Positions 51,104 through 60,643 of a stretch of DNA of 64,000 bases are shown piece by piece. The notes under the pieces are model-generated. The model was not told the origin of the DNA and did no database searches. It worked only from the letters and a program-made list of their open reading frames with translations. Numbering within the stretch: position 1 is the first letter of the stretch; every line of letters starts with the position of its first letter. The position numbers and the translations under genes were made by a program. This stretch comes from UBA1258 sp963643225 (lineage in GTDB: Bacteria > Bacillota > Clostridia > Lachnospirales > Lachnospiraceae): positions 124,001 through 188,000 of the forward strand of contig CAVIIX010000001.1 in the NCBI GenBank assembly GCA_963643225.1. Reading direction: 5' to 3'.

Positions 51104-52231
51104 ATGAAACTAGGTATCGTTGGGCTTCCAAATGTTGGCAAGTCTACATTATTTAACGCAATAACAGGAACGGCAAATGCACAGGCTGCCAATTATCCTT
51201 TCTGTACAATAGAGCCAAATACCGGAATCGTGGCAGTACCCGATGAAAGACTTGATGAACTTTGCAAAATATGGGAGCCTGACAAGAAAACGCCTGCAAC
51301 GGTTGAATTTGTCGATATAGCAGGCCTTGTAAAGGGGGCATCCCAGGGTGCAGGTCTTGGCAATAAATTTTTAGGACATATAAGAGAATGCGATGCCATT
51401 ATCCACGTTGTAAGATGCTTTGATAACGATAACATTACCCACGTTGTGGAGGATGCCACAAAGCCTGTACCGGTAGATCCTGACGGAGATATTGAATGCA
51501 TTGATTTGGAGCTCATTCTTTCAGACCTTGAAATTGCCCAGAACCGCTTCTCTAAAATAGAAAAGGCTGCAAAAACCGGCAATAAGGAGGCTAAGGCTGA
51601 GGCAGTATGGCTTTCTCCTTTAATTGAACATTTATCAAAGGGCTTGAGTGCCAGAACCTTTGAATTTGATGAAAAGGACGAAGACCAGGCAAAGGCATTA
51701 AAGGAAATGGGACTTCTTTCCTTAAAGCCTATCATTTATGCCTGCAATATGGATGATGATGGAGTTGTGGCTCCGGAAGGCAACAAATATTACCAGATAG
51801 TAAAGAAACGTGCCGATATTGAGGGCGCTGAAGTTATTCCGATTTGTGCAAAGACAGAAGAAGAACTTGCAGAGCTTGACGAAGAAGAAAAGGCAATGTT
51901 TATGGAGGACTTAGGCTTGAAAGACTCAGGCCTTGACCGTCTTATTAAAGCAAGCTATGCATTGCTTGGACTTATTTCCTTTCTGACTGACGGCAAAAAG
52001 GAGTGTCGTGCCTGGACTATTAAACGAGGTACAAAGGCTCCTCAGGCAGCCGGCAAAATCCATTCAGATTTTGAAAGAGGCTTTATCCGTGCTCAGGTAT
52101 GTGCCTTTAAGGACTTAATGGACTGTGGCGGCAAGATGGCTGATGTTAAGGCGAAGGGCCTGTATCGCTCCGAGGGTAAGGAATATGTGGTAAACGATGG
52201 CGATATAATCGAATTTTTATTTAACGTATAA
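51104..52231 (+). CDS. ychF: Redox-regulated ATPase/GTPase YchF (Ola1)
   Basis: The 375-aa Obg-family protein starts with G1 GLPNVGKSTLFNAIT and has G3 DIAGLVKGASQGAGLGNKFL. It ends with a TGS domain (CRAWTIKRGTKAPQAAGKIHSDFERGFIRA). YchF binds ATP rather than GTP through an altered G4; here G4 reads CNMDDD, where NxxE is usual, a small deviation. Homologues act in stress response and ribosome-linked processes. SD AAGGAG lies inside the end of the FkbH-like gene, 2 bp upstream, so it may be co-transcribed with the cassette. Confidence 0.94.
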   Translation: MKLGIVGLPNVGKSTLFNAITGTANAQAANYPFCTIEPNTGIVAVPDERLDELCKIWEPDKKTPATVEFVDIAGLVKGASQGAGLGNKFLGHIRECDAIIHVVRCFDNDNITHVVEDATKPVPVDPDGDIECIDLELILSDLEIAQNRFSKIEKAAKTGNKEAKAEAVWLSPLIEHLSKGLSARTFEFDEKDEDQAKALKEMGLLSLKPIIYACNMDDDGVVAPEGNKYYQIVKKRADIEGAEVIPICAKTEEELAELDEEEKAMFMEDLGLKDSGLDRLIKASYALLGLISFLTDGKKECRAWTIKRGTKAPQAAGKIHSDFERGFIRAQVCAFKDLMDCGGKMADVKAKGLYRSEGKEYVVNDGDIIEFLFNV

Positions 52232-52256
52232 TCTAAATTAAATACTGATGGAATTT

Positions 52257-52293
52257 AAGGGTCTTCCCAAAGATATCGGGAAGGCCTTTTTTT
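52257..52293 (+). terminator. Terminator after ychF
   Basis: AAGGGTCTTCCC and GGGAAGGCCTTT pair over 12 bp with two G-T pairs around a 9-nt loop, followed by a T-run to 52293. Confidence 0.88.
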
Positions 52294-52340
52294 GTGCACT
52301 TGCGCGTAAGGAATATGCAGAAGATACGACCGCGCTTTGC
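52294..52340 (+). repeat. Intergenic repeat, family 2, copy B
   Basis: The first 24 bases are identical to 40811-40834 in the same orientation, then ten unlike bases, then GACCGCGC-TTT-GCGC matching the layout of copy A. It starts at the end of a terminator T-run. The remainder of the 271-bp gap is AT-rich and carries the mraZ promoter. Confidence 0.75.
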
Positions 52341-52393
52341 GCAATTATTTACAACAAAATTAAATTACAACGAATTATTAACATTGAAAAGTA

Positions 52394-52422
52394 TTGCAAA
52401 ATAAGATATTTTAATATAAAAT
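52394..52422 (+). promoter_or_regulatory. Promoter of the dcw (division) operon
   Basis: TTGCAA (52394-52399) and TAAAAT (52417-52422) with 17-bp spacing. The MraZ boxes start at the next base, so bound MraZ would block initiation. Confidence 0.75.
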
Positions 52423-52467
52423 GTGGTTAGAAGTGGTAGATAGTGGATGCTATGTGGGTGAAAGTGG
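52423..52467 (+). promoter_or_regulatory. Five-copy MraZ operator
   Basis: GTGG occurs at 52423, 52433, 52443, 52454 and 52464, spaced 10, 10, 11 and 10 bp on one face of the helix. MraZ is known to bind direct repeats of TGGGN-type boxes at 10-bp periodicity ahead of mraZ itself. Five copies are more than the three or four usual. Autorepression of the dcw operon is the expected role. Confidence 0.8.
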
Positions 52468-52502
52468 TAAAATTTCGTTCCGAAGAATAAGAGGTGATCG
52501 GT

Positions 52503-52928
52503 ATGTTCATGGGAGAATACAGTCACACAGTGGACGAAAAGGGCAGACTGATCATTCCCTCGAAATTTCGTGACGGACTCGGAAGTGAATTCGTTGTGAC
52601 AAAGGGTTTGGATGGCTGTCTGTTTGCATATGACAACACAGAATGGAAAGCGTTGGAAGATAAATTAAGAGCTTTACCCTTAACAAACAAAGACGCAAGA
52701 ACCTTTGCCCGTTTTATGCTGGCAGGTGCTGCGGCAGTTGAAATCGACAAGCAGGGAAGAATTTTACTTCCACAGGTATTAAGAAATTTCGCAGGTCTTG
52801 AAAAGGACGTAGTACTTATAGGCGTTGCAAGCAGAATTGAAATTTGGTCAAAGGAAAAATGGGAAGCAGCTTCACAGGTATCTGACATGGATGAAATCGC
52901 AGAGAAGATGGCAGACCTTGGAATATAA
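52503..52928 (+). CDS. mraZ: Transcriptional regulator MraZ
   Basis: MraZ is an AbrB-like DNA-binding protein that represses the division cluster. The 141-aa product starts MFMGEYSHTVDEKGRLIIPSKFR and repeats the fold with AVEIDKQGRILLPQVLRNFA near 75-95. Three starts are possible: GTG 52494, ATG 52503 and ATG 52509. The SD GAGGTGATC (52491-52499) matches the 16S 3' end for nine bases and covers GTG 52494, so ATG 52503 is chosen, as in Bacillus. The gene heads mraZ-rsmH-ftsL. Confidence 0.95.
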   Translation: MFMGEYSHTVDEKGRLIIPSKFRDGLGSEFVVTKGLDGCLFAYDNTEWKALEDKLRALPLTNKDARTFARFMLAGAAAVEIDKQGRILLPQVLRNFAGLEKDVVLIGVASRIEIWSKEKWEAASQVSDMDEIAEKMADLGI

Positions 52929-52938
52929 CAGGTAAAAA

Positions 52939-53880
52939 ATGGAATTTAATCACTATTCGGTAATGCTTAATGAAACAATTGAAAATCTGAATATAAAGCC
53001 GGATGGTATTTACTTAGACGGAACAATAGGAGGCGCAGGACACTCTTTAAGGATAGCAAAAAGGCTTTCAGAAAAGGGACATCTTTACGGAGTGGATCAG
53101 GATGAGGCGGCAATAAATGCTTCAACCAAAAGGCTTAAAGAATATATAGATAAAGGAAATGCCACCATCATAAGAGCCAATTACAAGGATGCGGTTGCCG
53201 CCTTAAAGGAAAGAGGCGTAACCGGCGTTGACGGGATTTTGCTTGATTTGGGCGTTTCCTCATACCAGTTAGACACAGTGGAAAGGGGCTTTTCCTATAA
53301 ATACGATACAGACCTTGATATGAGGATGGATTTACGTCAGAGACTTACAGCCAGGGATATTGTTAATACCTATTCTCAGAAAGAACTTTTCAGAATTATC
53401 AGGGATTACGGTGAAGATCAGTTTGCTCAGAATATTGCCAAGCATATATGTGAAGCAAGAGAGTTTAAGACAATCGAAACTACTTTTGAATTAAATGAAA
53501 TAATAAAAGCCTCGATTCCAATGAAATTCAGGGCTGCGAAAGGACACCCCAGTAAGCGTACCTTCCAGGCTATCAGAATTGAATGCAACCACGAGCTTGA
53601 CGTATTAAGAGACTCTTTGGATGGGATGATTGATTTTTTAAATCCCGGTGGAAGATTTGCAATCATCACCTTCCATTCTTTAGAAGACAGAATTGTAAAG
53701 ACTTCATTTAGAAAGAACGAAGACCCATGCATCTGCCCAAAGAACTTTCCGGTTTGCGTGTGCGGACAGGTATCAAAGGGAAAACAGGTTAATAAAAAGC
53801 CTATTTTACCAAGTGAACAGGAGCTTATGGATAATTCAAGGTCAAAGAGTGCTAAATTAAGAATTTTTGAAAGGATTTAA
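52939..53880 (+). CDS. rsmH: 16S rRNA m4C1402 methyltransferase RsmH
   Basis: RsmH (MraW) methylates N4 of C1402 in 16S rRNA. The 313-aa protein has HYSVMLNETIENL at the start, DGTIGGAGHSLRI (SAM site, near 28), GILLDLGVSSYQLDTVERGFSY near 98, and the C-terminal FHSLEDRIVKTSFR and SAKLRIFERI. It begins 10 bp after mraZ in the canonical place. Confidence 0.97.
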   Translation: MEFNHYSVMLNETIENLNIKPDGIYLDGTIGGAGHSLRIAKRLSEKGHLYGVDQDEAAINASTKRLKEYIDKGNATIIRANYKDAVAALKERGVTGVDGILLDLGVSSYQLDTVERGFSYKYDTDLDMRMDLRQRLTARDIVNTYSQKELFRIIRDYGEDQFAQNIAKHICEAREFKTIETTFELNEIIKASIPMKFRAAKGHPSKRTFQAIRIECNHELDVLRDSLDGMIDFLNPGGRFAIITFHSLEDRIVKTSFRKNEDPCICPKNFPVCVCGQVSKGKQVNKKPILPSEQELMDNSRSKSAKLRIFERI

Positions 53881-53886
53881 AATTAA

Positions 53887-54354
53887 ATGGCAGTTTACAG
53901 TCAGGGAAGACAGAAAAATGCATATATTACCGGAGCGGCAGCAAGAAATATCGATGTAAAGAGAGCGTTGGAAGAACGCCCGGATTTTCATACACTGAAA
54001 GACTATGAGTCAGAAGCTAAAAAGGAAAGCAAGATGTGTATGAGCTTTTTGTATATCATGTTTCTTACAGTAGCCTTGGTTGTCATGGGATACGTACTTG
54101 TTTCCTATTTAAAGCTTCAGTCGGAAATTACGAAAATGGTTGATGACATCGCATTTTACGAGACTACTCTCAATAATTTGACTCTTGCAAATGATGATGA
54201 GTATAGTAAAATGGAAACTGCAGTTGATTATGACGAAATCAGAAAGATTGCAATTGAAGAACTGGGCATGGTTTACGCCTCTGAAAATCAGATTATTACA
54301 TATACCCGTGAAAACAGCGATTATGTAAGGCAGTTAAACGATTTGTCCGATTGA
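53887..54354 (+). CDS. ftsL: Cell division protein FtsL-like
   Basis: The 155-aa bitopic protein has a basic cytoplasmic region of about 55 residues, one membrane segment near 55-78 (FLYIMFLTVALVVMGYVLV) and an extracellular coiled coil (LKLQSEITKMVDDIAFYETTLNNL). RKIAIEELGMVYAS near 118 is the typical end of FtsL coiled coils. FtsL works with DivIB and DivIC in the divisome. Identification rests on topology, the coil and its place between rsmH and the PBP gene, because sequence is poorly conserved. Confidence 0.82.
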   Translation: MAVYSQGRQKNAYITGAAARNIDVKRALEERPDFHTLKDYESEAKKESKMCMSFLYIMFLTVALVVMGYVLVSYLKLQSEITKMVDDIAFYETTLNNLTLANDDEYSKMETAVDYDEIRKIAIEELGMVYASENQIITYTRENSDYVRQLNDLSD

Positions 54355-54365
54355 TAGGTGTTTAG

Positions 54366-56354
54366 GTGAGCCCTGAAAATAAAAGAAAAAGAAAAAAGAA
54401 AATAAGAAGCCGTGCAACAGACGTATCAAACAGGCTGGGAGTATTCTTCATAATCGTACTCCTGGCTTTTGTTGGTTTAAGCGTACGTCTTGTTTTTATT
54501 ACCAGGGATAATAATAACGAATATCAGCAAAAAATTTTATCCCAGCAGTCATACGATTCAAAAACCCTGAATGCAAAAAGGGGAGAAATATTAGATGCAA
54601 ACGGCACTGTTCTTGCTACTTCAAAAGAAACCTATAACGTCATTTTGGATGTTAAGAAGCTTTTAAATAAGGATGAAGAAAACAAAAATACAATGGCAAG
54701 AACTGCTACTGTAAATGCGCTTGTTAATATTTTCGGCGTTGATAAAGAGGCTGTTAACGAATACATTAATACAATGCCAAATTCCCAGTATTATATCGTA
54801 AAAAGAGGCGTTTCGTATGAAGAAATGGCACGCTTCCTGCCCTACACCACAAAGCCTTCAGAGGGTAAAGAAAACGAGAGCCTTTATGACGAAAACGTAA
54901 CAGGCGTATGGTTTGAAAAATATTATACCCGTTATTATCCTCAGAGTACGCTTGCCTGTGATTTAATAGGCTTTTCAAAATCAGATGGTCAGGCAAGCTA
55001 TGGTCTTGAAGAATACTACAATGACTATCTTACCGGCACTCCCGGCAGACAGTACGGATATTTAAGTGACGATTCAACGGTTGAATCAACCACCATTTCT
55101 GCAGTTGACGGCAACACCTTAGTGACTACCATTGATGCAAATATCCAGATGATTGTTGAAAAATATTTAAAACAGTTTGCTCTTGATTATAAGGATAATT
55201 ACAGGGAGGGCTTCGGTGCACAGAATATCGGCTGCATAGTGATGAGGGCAGATTCCGGTGAAATTCTTGCTATGGCAAGCTATCCTGATTTTGATTTAAA
55301 TAATACAACGGATCTTTCCGGCATTTATTCAGATGCTGACATTTTAAAAATGGAAGAAGAGGGCACTTTACAGGATGCCTATGATGCACTTTGGAAAAAT
55401 TTCTGTATTTCAGATACCTATGAGCCGGGTTCTGTCATGAAGCCCTTTACCGTTGCAATGGGTCTTGAATCCGGTGCCCTTATGGGCAACGAAACCTATT
55501 ATTGCGGCGGCTATTTAACGGTTGGAGATTATGATATTCCATGTCATAACACAAACGGTGACGGTACCCTTACGATTAAAGGTGCAGTTGCTAAATCCTG
55601 TAACGTAGCTTTAATGACAATGGCAAAGACTATTGGCAAAAATACCTTTTTACAATATCAGAATATTTTTAATTTGGGCTTAAAAACAAACATAGATCTT
55701 GCCGGTGAAAGCCGTACGGATTCGCTTGTATTTAATGAATCCACTCTTAACGAAACTGAACTTGCAACAGCCTCCTTCGGTCAGGGCTTTAACGTTACCA
55801 TGATACAGATGGCGGCAGGCTATGCGGCACTTGTAAACGGTGGATATTATTATGAGCCCCATGTGGTGTCTCAGATATTAAGCTCTTCAGGCTCCGTTGT
55901 TAAAAACATTGAGCCAAGATTAATAAAGCAGATTGTTTCGTCTTCTACATCCGATAACATTGTTGAATATTGTAACGCAGTTGTAACGGAGGGCACCGGC
56001 TGGAGAGCGCGTCCTGCAGGATATATGGTGGGCGGCAAAACAGGTACTGCCGAAACTCTTCCAAGAGGTAACGGTGAATATGTAGTATCCTTTATGTGCC
56101 ATGCCCCAAGCGTTGAACCTGAAATTATATGCTATGTGGTAATTGACAGACCAAATGTTGAAGTACAGGAGGATGCAAAATATTCTTCGACGGTATCAAA
56201 GCAGATACTTACTGAAATTCTTCCTTACTTAAACATTCCAATGACGGAAGAGGTAAGCGATTCTGAAATGGAAGATTTATTGGATCTTGAACTCTCGGTA
56301 TATACAAACAGAATTGAAATTGAAACAGAAGAAGGTCATAAAAACCAGGAATAA
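54366..56354 (+). CDS. Class B penicillin-binding protein (FtsI/SpoVD type)
   Basis: The 662-aa transpeptidase has one membrane anchor near residues 24-47 and a dimerisation domain (AKRGEILDANGTVLATS). The catalytic domain has the three motifs: SVMK in TYEPGSVMKPF (nucleophile Ser), SCN in AKSCNVALM, and KTG in GGKTGTAETL. It crosslinks septal peptidoglycan with FtsW. No PASTA domain is seen at the C-terminus, so it is more like FtsI than SpoVD. The start is GTG 54366 with AGGTG 6 nt upstream. Confidence 0.93.
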   Translation: MSPENKRKRKKKIRSRATDVSNRLGVFFIIVLLAFVGLSVRLVFITRDNNNEYQQKILSQQSYDSKTLNAKRGEILDANGTVLATSKETYNVILDVKKLLNKDEENKNTMARTATVNALVNIFGVDKEAVNEYINTMPNSQYYIVKRGVSYEEMARFLPYTTKPSEGKENESLYDENVTGVWFEKYYTRYYPQSTLACDLIGFSKSDGQASYGLEEYYNDYLTGTPGRQYGYLSDDSTVESTTISAVDGNTLVTTIDANIQMIVEKYLKQFALDYKDNYREGFGAQNIGCIVMRADSGEILAMASYPDFDLNNTTDLSGIYSDADILKMEEEGTLQDAYDALWKNFCISDTYEPGSVMKPFTVAMGLESGALMGNETYYCGGYLTVGDYDIPCHNTNGDGTLTIKGAVAKSCNVALMTMAKTIGKNTFLQYQNIFNLGLKTNIDLAGESRTDSLVFNESTLNETELATASFGQGFNVTMIQMAAGYAALVNGGYYYEPHVVSQILSSSGSVVKNIEPRLIKQIVSSSTSDNIVEYCNAVVTEGTGWRARPAGYMVGGKTGTAETLPRGNGEYVVSFMCHAPSVEPEIICYVVIDRPNVEVQEDAKYSSTVSKQILTEILPYLNIPMTEEVSDSEMEDLLDLELSVYTNRIEIETEEGHKNQE

Positions 56355-56392
56355 CATACAAATAACAGATAAGAAGGAAGTGTTAATTCATA

Positions 56393-57364
56393 ATGAAAAA
56401 TACGATTATAACAGCAGCTCTTTTGGCCTTTTTATTAAGCATAATATTAGGCCCTATAGTGCTTCCGATTTTAAGAAAAATAAAGGCAGGTCAGACAGAA
56501 CGTGATGACGGCCCGGAATCTCATTTAAAGAAAACAGGTACTCCCACTATGGGCGCTTTTATATATTTAATTGCGGCTTTTATTGTGTCAGCCTTTTTTA
56601 TAAAGGATTATCCGGATATTCTGCCGATTTTATTATTAACCTTAGCCTTTGCCCTTGTAGGCTTTATTGATGATTTTATTAAGGTGGTGTTAAAGCGTTC
56701 TCTTGGCTTAAGGGCATGGCAGAAGATGGCTCTTCAGATAATAGTAGCAGGAGTATTTGCTTATTATATTACTGTAAGCAATTCATATTCTTATGATGCT
56801 TTTATTCCTTTCTGTGGCGAAAGAACGGTTAATTTTGGCGCCTTTAATATTCCTGTTACCATCTTTATTATTGTAGGTACAGTTAACGGCTCTAATTTTA
56901 CTGATGGTGTAGACGGCCTTGAAACAAGCGTAACAAGCGCCATGATGGCATTCTTTATAATTGCGGCTTTGGGCTTAAATTCTACAGTAACTGTTTTACC
57001 TGCAATTTTCCTAGGTGCCCTTCTTGGCTTTTTGATGTTTAACGTAAACAAGGCAAGCGTATTTATGGGAGATACAGGGTCACTTGCTTTAGGCGGTCTT
57101 GTAACTGGTCTTGCCTATGCGCTTAATTTGGAGCTTTTTTTACCTATAATTGCACTTATTTATTTTGTGGAAGTGTTAAGCGTTATTATTCAGGTTGTTT
57201 ATTTTAAAATTACACACGGAAAAAGAATTTTCCGTATGGCACCCATTCACCACCATTTTGAACTTGGGGGCTTTAGTGAAGCAAAGGTTGTGGCAGTATT
57301 TACAACCGTTACATTAGTGTTGTGTGCAATTTCTTTAATGCTTATACCTACCGTTAAATTTTAG
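56393..57364 (+). CDS. mraY: Phospho-MurNAc-pentapeptide translocase MraY
   Basis: MraY makes lipid I from UDP-MurNAc-pentapeptide and undecaprenyl phosphate. The 323-aa protein has about ten membrane segments and the family motifs KKTGTPTMGAF near 43, GFIDDFIK (catalytic Asp pair) near 95, NGSNFTDGVDGLE near 163, FMGDTGSLALGG near 222 and PIHHHFELGG near 282. SD GAAGGAAG lies upstream. Order PBP-mraY-ftsW is normal, but murE and murF do not intervene. Confidence 0.97.
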   Translation: MKNTIITAALLAFLLSIILGPIVLPILRKIKAGQTERDDGPESHLKKTGTPTMGAFIYLIAAFIVSAFFIKDYPDILPILLLTLAFALVGFIDDFIKVVLKRSLGLRAWQKMALQIIVAGVFAYYITVSNSYSYDAFIPFCGERTVNFGAFNIPVTIFIIVGTVNGSNFTDGVDGLETSVTSAMMAFFIIAALGLNSTVTVLPAIFLGALLGFLMFNVNKASVFMGDTGSLALGGLVTGLAYALNLELFLPIIALIYFVEVLSVIIQVVYFKITHGKRIFRMAPIHHHFELGGFSEAKVVAVFTTVTLVLCAISLMLIPTVKF

Positions 57365-57378
57365 GAGCTTTTGTTTTA

Positions 57379-58572
57379 ATGAATAAAAAAAATCATGTTA
57401 AATCAAAAAAATATTTTGATTATACTCTTTTATTCATAGTGTTTTTTTTATTGGGCTTCGGGCTTGTGATGATTTATTCAACAAGCTCTTATTCTGCCTC
57501 TTTAGCTTATGACGGTGACGGCCTTTTTTATCTGAGAAAACAATTAATTTCAACATCCATAGGACTGGCTGTTATGGTGGCATTAACCTTTGTGCCTTAC
57601 AGGATTTATACAATTTTATCCCCCTTTGCCTACGCCTTTTCAATTCTTACACTTTTCCTGATTTTAACGCCCTTAGGCTATACCGCTAATGGAGCTACCC
57701 GCTGGATAAGGGTATTTGGTTTTTCGATTCAGCCTGCAGAAATAGTAAAAATTGGCGTGATTTTAATCACGGCATTAATTATTTCCTATTATTCAAAGGC
57801 CTCCGACAAAGACAGAAATTCATTGAAATTTATCATAATTACACTGCTTCCTGCAGGTCTTGCAGCACTTTTGATTTTTGTAATTACAAACAATTTCAGT
57901 TCTGCTGTAATAGTTTTGGGTATTGCTTATGCAATGCTTTTAATTTCCAGTCCTAAATGCTATAAAGCCTGGATTATACTTTTATTTGCCGTTTGTTTGG
58001 CTGTTTTTGCCGTAATAGCAATAGTAAACGGCTTTGGTACTTCAATATGGGGCTTTAGAGGCGAGAGAATACTGGCGTGGCTCAATCCTGAAGCCTATGC
58101 AGACGGTAAGGGCTTTCAGACTCTTCAGGCACTTTACGGTATCGGGTCAGGCGGTATTAAAGGTAAAGGCTTAGGAAAAAGTATGCAGAAATTAGGCTTT
58201 TTGCCTGAATCCTACAACGACATGATTTTCTCCGTTATATGCGAGGAACTCGGTCTTGTGGGCGGTATTGCGGTTATATTTTTATTTATTCTTTTATTAT
58301 TCAGAATCCGTGATATTGCTTTTTATACTAAAAATTATTTTGGAAATTTACTTGTAACCGGTGTGTTTTCACATATTGCAATTCAGGTTGTATTAAATAT
58401 ATGCGTTGTAACAAATACACTTCCAAATACAGGTATTTCACTACCTTTTATCAGCTACGGCGGTTCTTCTGTTATTTTTCTTTTGGCGGAAATTGGTATT
58501 GTAATGAATGTATGTCGAAACGCGGATTTTAGAAAAGATGATTTGGAAGAGTCAGAAGAGAGTGACGGATGA
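57379..58572 (+). CDS. ftsW: SEDS-family glycosyltransferase FtsW
   Basis: The 397-aa membrane protein has about ten segments and SEDS motifs: GLVMIYSTSSYSAS near 28-41, PAEIVKIG near 123, and ISYGGSSVIFLLAEIGIVMNV near 355. It polymerises septal lipid II with its partner PBP. SpoVE-like function cannot be excluded by sequence. The ATGA overlap with the next gene implies coupled translation. Confidence 0.94.
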   Translation: MNKKNHVKSKKYFDYTLLFIVFFLLGFGLVMIYSTSSYSASLAYDGDGLFYLRKQLISTSIGLAVMVALTFVPYRIYTILSPFAYAFSILTLFLILTPLGYTANGATRWIRVFGFSIQPAEIVKIGVILITALIISYYSKASDKDRNSLKFIIITLLPAGLAALLIFVITNNFSSAVIVLGIAYAMLLISSPKCYKAWIILLFAVCLAVFAVIAIVNGFGTSIWGFRGERILAWLNPEAYADGKGFQTLQALYGIGSGGIKGKGLGKSMQKLGFLPESYNDMIFSVICEELGLVGGIAVIFLFILLLFRIRDIAFYTKNYFGNLLVTGVFSHIAIQVVLNICVVTNTLPNTGISLPFISYGGSSVIFLLAEIGIVMNVCRNADFRKDDLEESEESDG

Positions 58573-59330
58573 AAAAACCGGGATATGAATATAAAAAGCC
58601 AAGGAAACATATTCCGGCATGGGCAGTCCTTTTAATAATTTTAATAATTCTTGCAGGCGCAGGCTTTTGCGGCTATAACTATCTGATTAGGGAATATGAA
58701 ATTAAAAACGTGTATGTGGAGGGTAGCAGCCACTATACTGATGATGAAATTAAGGAAATTGTATTAAGCGGAAAATATGGCAACAATTCTCTTTTTTTGT
58801 CCCACAAATATAAGGAACTTGAAATTAATGACATTCCCTTTATACAGACTATCAATGTATCGGTTTTGGATAAGGAATCAATACGCATAACTGTGCATGA
58901 AAAGGCACTTGCCGGATGTGTAAGCTATTTAGGAAGATACATTTATTTTGATAAAGACGGAATCGTGGTTGAAACCTCCGACAAAGCAACGGCAGGGGTG
59001 CCGGAAATAGTGGGCATTGATTTTGATTATGTGGTACTTTACGAAAAGCTTCCTGCCGAGGATGAAAGGCTGTTTAAAAAGGTACTTGATATTACACTTT
59101 TAATGACAAAATACAAAGTTTCTGCCGATAAAATGTATTTTGCACCTAACGGGAATATTTATTTATACTGGGAATTAATTGAAATTTCTTTAGGTGAAGA
59201 TGAAAACTTAGATATAAAGATCATGAATTTACCATCAATTCTTGATAAGCTCCATGGCATGAAGGGCATTCTTCATATGGAAAATTATGATGAGGGTACA
59301 AAGAGGGTTTCTTTTGAAACAAAAAAGTGA
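58569..59330 (+). CDS. divIB: Cell division protein FtsQ/DivIB
   Basis: The 253-aa protein has a basic N-terminus, one membrane segment near 18-38 (AVLLIILIILAGAGFCGY), and an extracellular POTRA domain (YEIKNVYVEGSSHYTDDEIKEIVLSG) followed by the beta domain with RITVHEKALAGCVSYLGRYIYFDKDGIVVE. It is the FtsQ/DivIB divisome scaffold. It overlaps ftsW by 4 bp and lies 3 bp before murD. Confidence 0.9.
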   Translation: MKKPGYEYKKPRKHIPAWAVLLIILIILAGAGFCGYNYLIREYEIKNVYVEGSSHYTDDEIKEIVLSGKYGNNSLFLSHKYKELEINDIPFIQTINVSVLDKESIRITVHEKALAGCVSYLGRYIYFDKDGIVVETSDKATAGVPEIVGIDFDYVVLYEKLPAEDERLFKKVLDITLLMTKYKVSADKMYFAPNGNIYLYWELIEISLGEDENLDIKIMNLPSILDKLHGMKGILHMENYDEGTKRVSFETKK

Positions 59331-59333
59331 CAT

Positions 59334-60623
59334 ATGCTGAAGATTTTATACGAAAAAATAAAAAATAAAAATGTGCTTATTCTGGGCTTTGGAAGGGAAG
59401 GACGTTCCACCTTAAAAAGGGTTTTGGAATGTGGCTGCGCTGCCTCTGTTACAATTTCCGATAAAAGGGATGTGTCCGATGAGCTTCCCACCAATGTATC
59501 AAGCATTTTGGGAAGCTGTTATTTGGATTTTCTTGATGATTATGACATTGTGTTTAAGACGCCGGGCATTGTGCTTCCTATGGATGCCTCTAAATACAGG
59601 TGTGTAATTACCTCTGAAACGGAAATATTTATAGAAAAATATAAAGACCAAATTATAGGCATTACCGGCACAAAGGGAAAGAGCACCACTTCAAGCTTTA
59701 TTTATTATACCCTGAAGCATGCAGGTGTTGATGCGGTTCTTGCTGGAAATATCGGTATTCCGGTTTTCGATATTTATGAAGATATTAATGAAAACACGGC
59801 AATTGTTGTTGAATTATCCTGCCATCAGCTTGAATATTTAAAAACGTCTCCAAAACGTGCGGTACTTTTAAACATTTATGAAGATCATTTAGACCATTAC
59901 GGCACAAGAGAAAAATATGCTCTTGCCAAAAAACATATTTATTTTAACCAGTCAGACAAAGATATTTTATACACAAATGAAGAGACCTTAAAGGAATGTG
60001 AAAACATTAATTCAAAGATTGTTCTGTGTGATAAAACCGTTCTTCCCTTTGATGGCTTTAATGCCTTAAGAAAAACGAATTTTAAGGGCGAACATAATTT
60101 GTCTAATTTATCCTTTGCCTATAATGTATGTAAAGAATATGGCGTTACGGATAAAAGCTTTATTGAAGCTGTAGAAAATTTTGAAACCCTTCCACACAGA
60201 CTTGAACATGTAGGTCAAATTGACTGTGCAGACTATTATGATGATTCTATTTCAACTACCGTAATGTCTACGATAAATGCGATTTCAAGCGTTGAAAATG
60301 CCTCGGTAATATTGATAGGTGGAATGGAAAGAAACATAGATTATACTAAGCTTCTTGAATTTATAAGTGAATCGAACCTTGAATATGTAATATGTATGTA
60401 TGAAAGCGGTAAACGTTTTTTTGATGACTATGAACTGATGCATAAAAAGGCTACGGCGCCTATTGCTGTTTTAACTGAAAATTTAGAGGAAGCCGTTAAG
60501 ATGGCTCAAAAAAAAGTTAAACCTGGTGGTGCGGTTCTATTGAGTCCGGCAGCCGCAAGCTACGGATATTTTAAAAATTTTGAGGAGCGTGGCGAAAAGT
60601 TTAAAGAACTCATTAAAAAGTAA
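59334..60623 (+). CDS. murD: UDP-N-acetylmuramoylalanine--D-glutamate ligase
   Basis: MurD adds D-Glu to UDP-MurNAc-Ala. The 429-aa protein has VLILGFGREGRSTLK near 15, the ATP loop GITGTKGKSTTSSF near 109, VVELSCHQLEYLKTSPKRAVLLNIYEDHLDHYG near 160-190, and HRLEHVGQIDCADYYDDSISTTVMST near 285-310. The MurD-type substrate region separates it from MurC/E/F. No strong SD is visible before ATG 59334, so coupling to divIB is likely. Its position after divIB is unusual, as murD normally precedes ftsW. Confidence 0.93.
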   Translation: MLKILYEKIKNKNVLILGFGREGRSTLKRVLECGCAASVTISDKRDVSDELPTNVSSILGSCYLDFLDDYDIVFKTPGIVLPMDASKYRCVITSETEIFIEKYKDQIIGITGTKGKSTTSSFIYYTLKHAGVDAVLAGNIGIPVFDIYEDINENTAIVVELSCHQLEYLKTSPKRAVLLNIYEDHLDHYGTREKYALAKKHIYFNQSDKDILYTNEETLKECENINSKIVLCDKTVLPFDGFNALRKTNFKGEHNLSNLSFAYNVCKEYGVTDKSFIEAVENFETLPHRLEHVGQIDCADYYDDSISTTVMSTINAISSVENASVILIGGMERNIDYTKLLEFISESNLEYVICMYESGKRFFDDYELMHKKATAPIAVLTENLEEAVKMAQKKVKPGGAVLLSPAAASYGYFKNFEERGEKFKELIKK

Positions 60624-60643
60624 ATTTATTTTCGCTTTTCTTG

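Noticed and set aside
52248..52430. Open frame of 60 codons after ychF
   Set aside because: It runs through a terminator, a family 2 repeat and the mraZ promoter, has no SD, and gives a peptide without family features.
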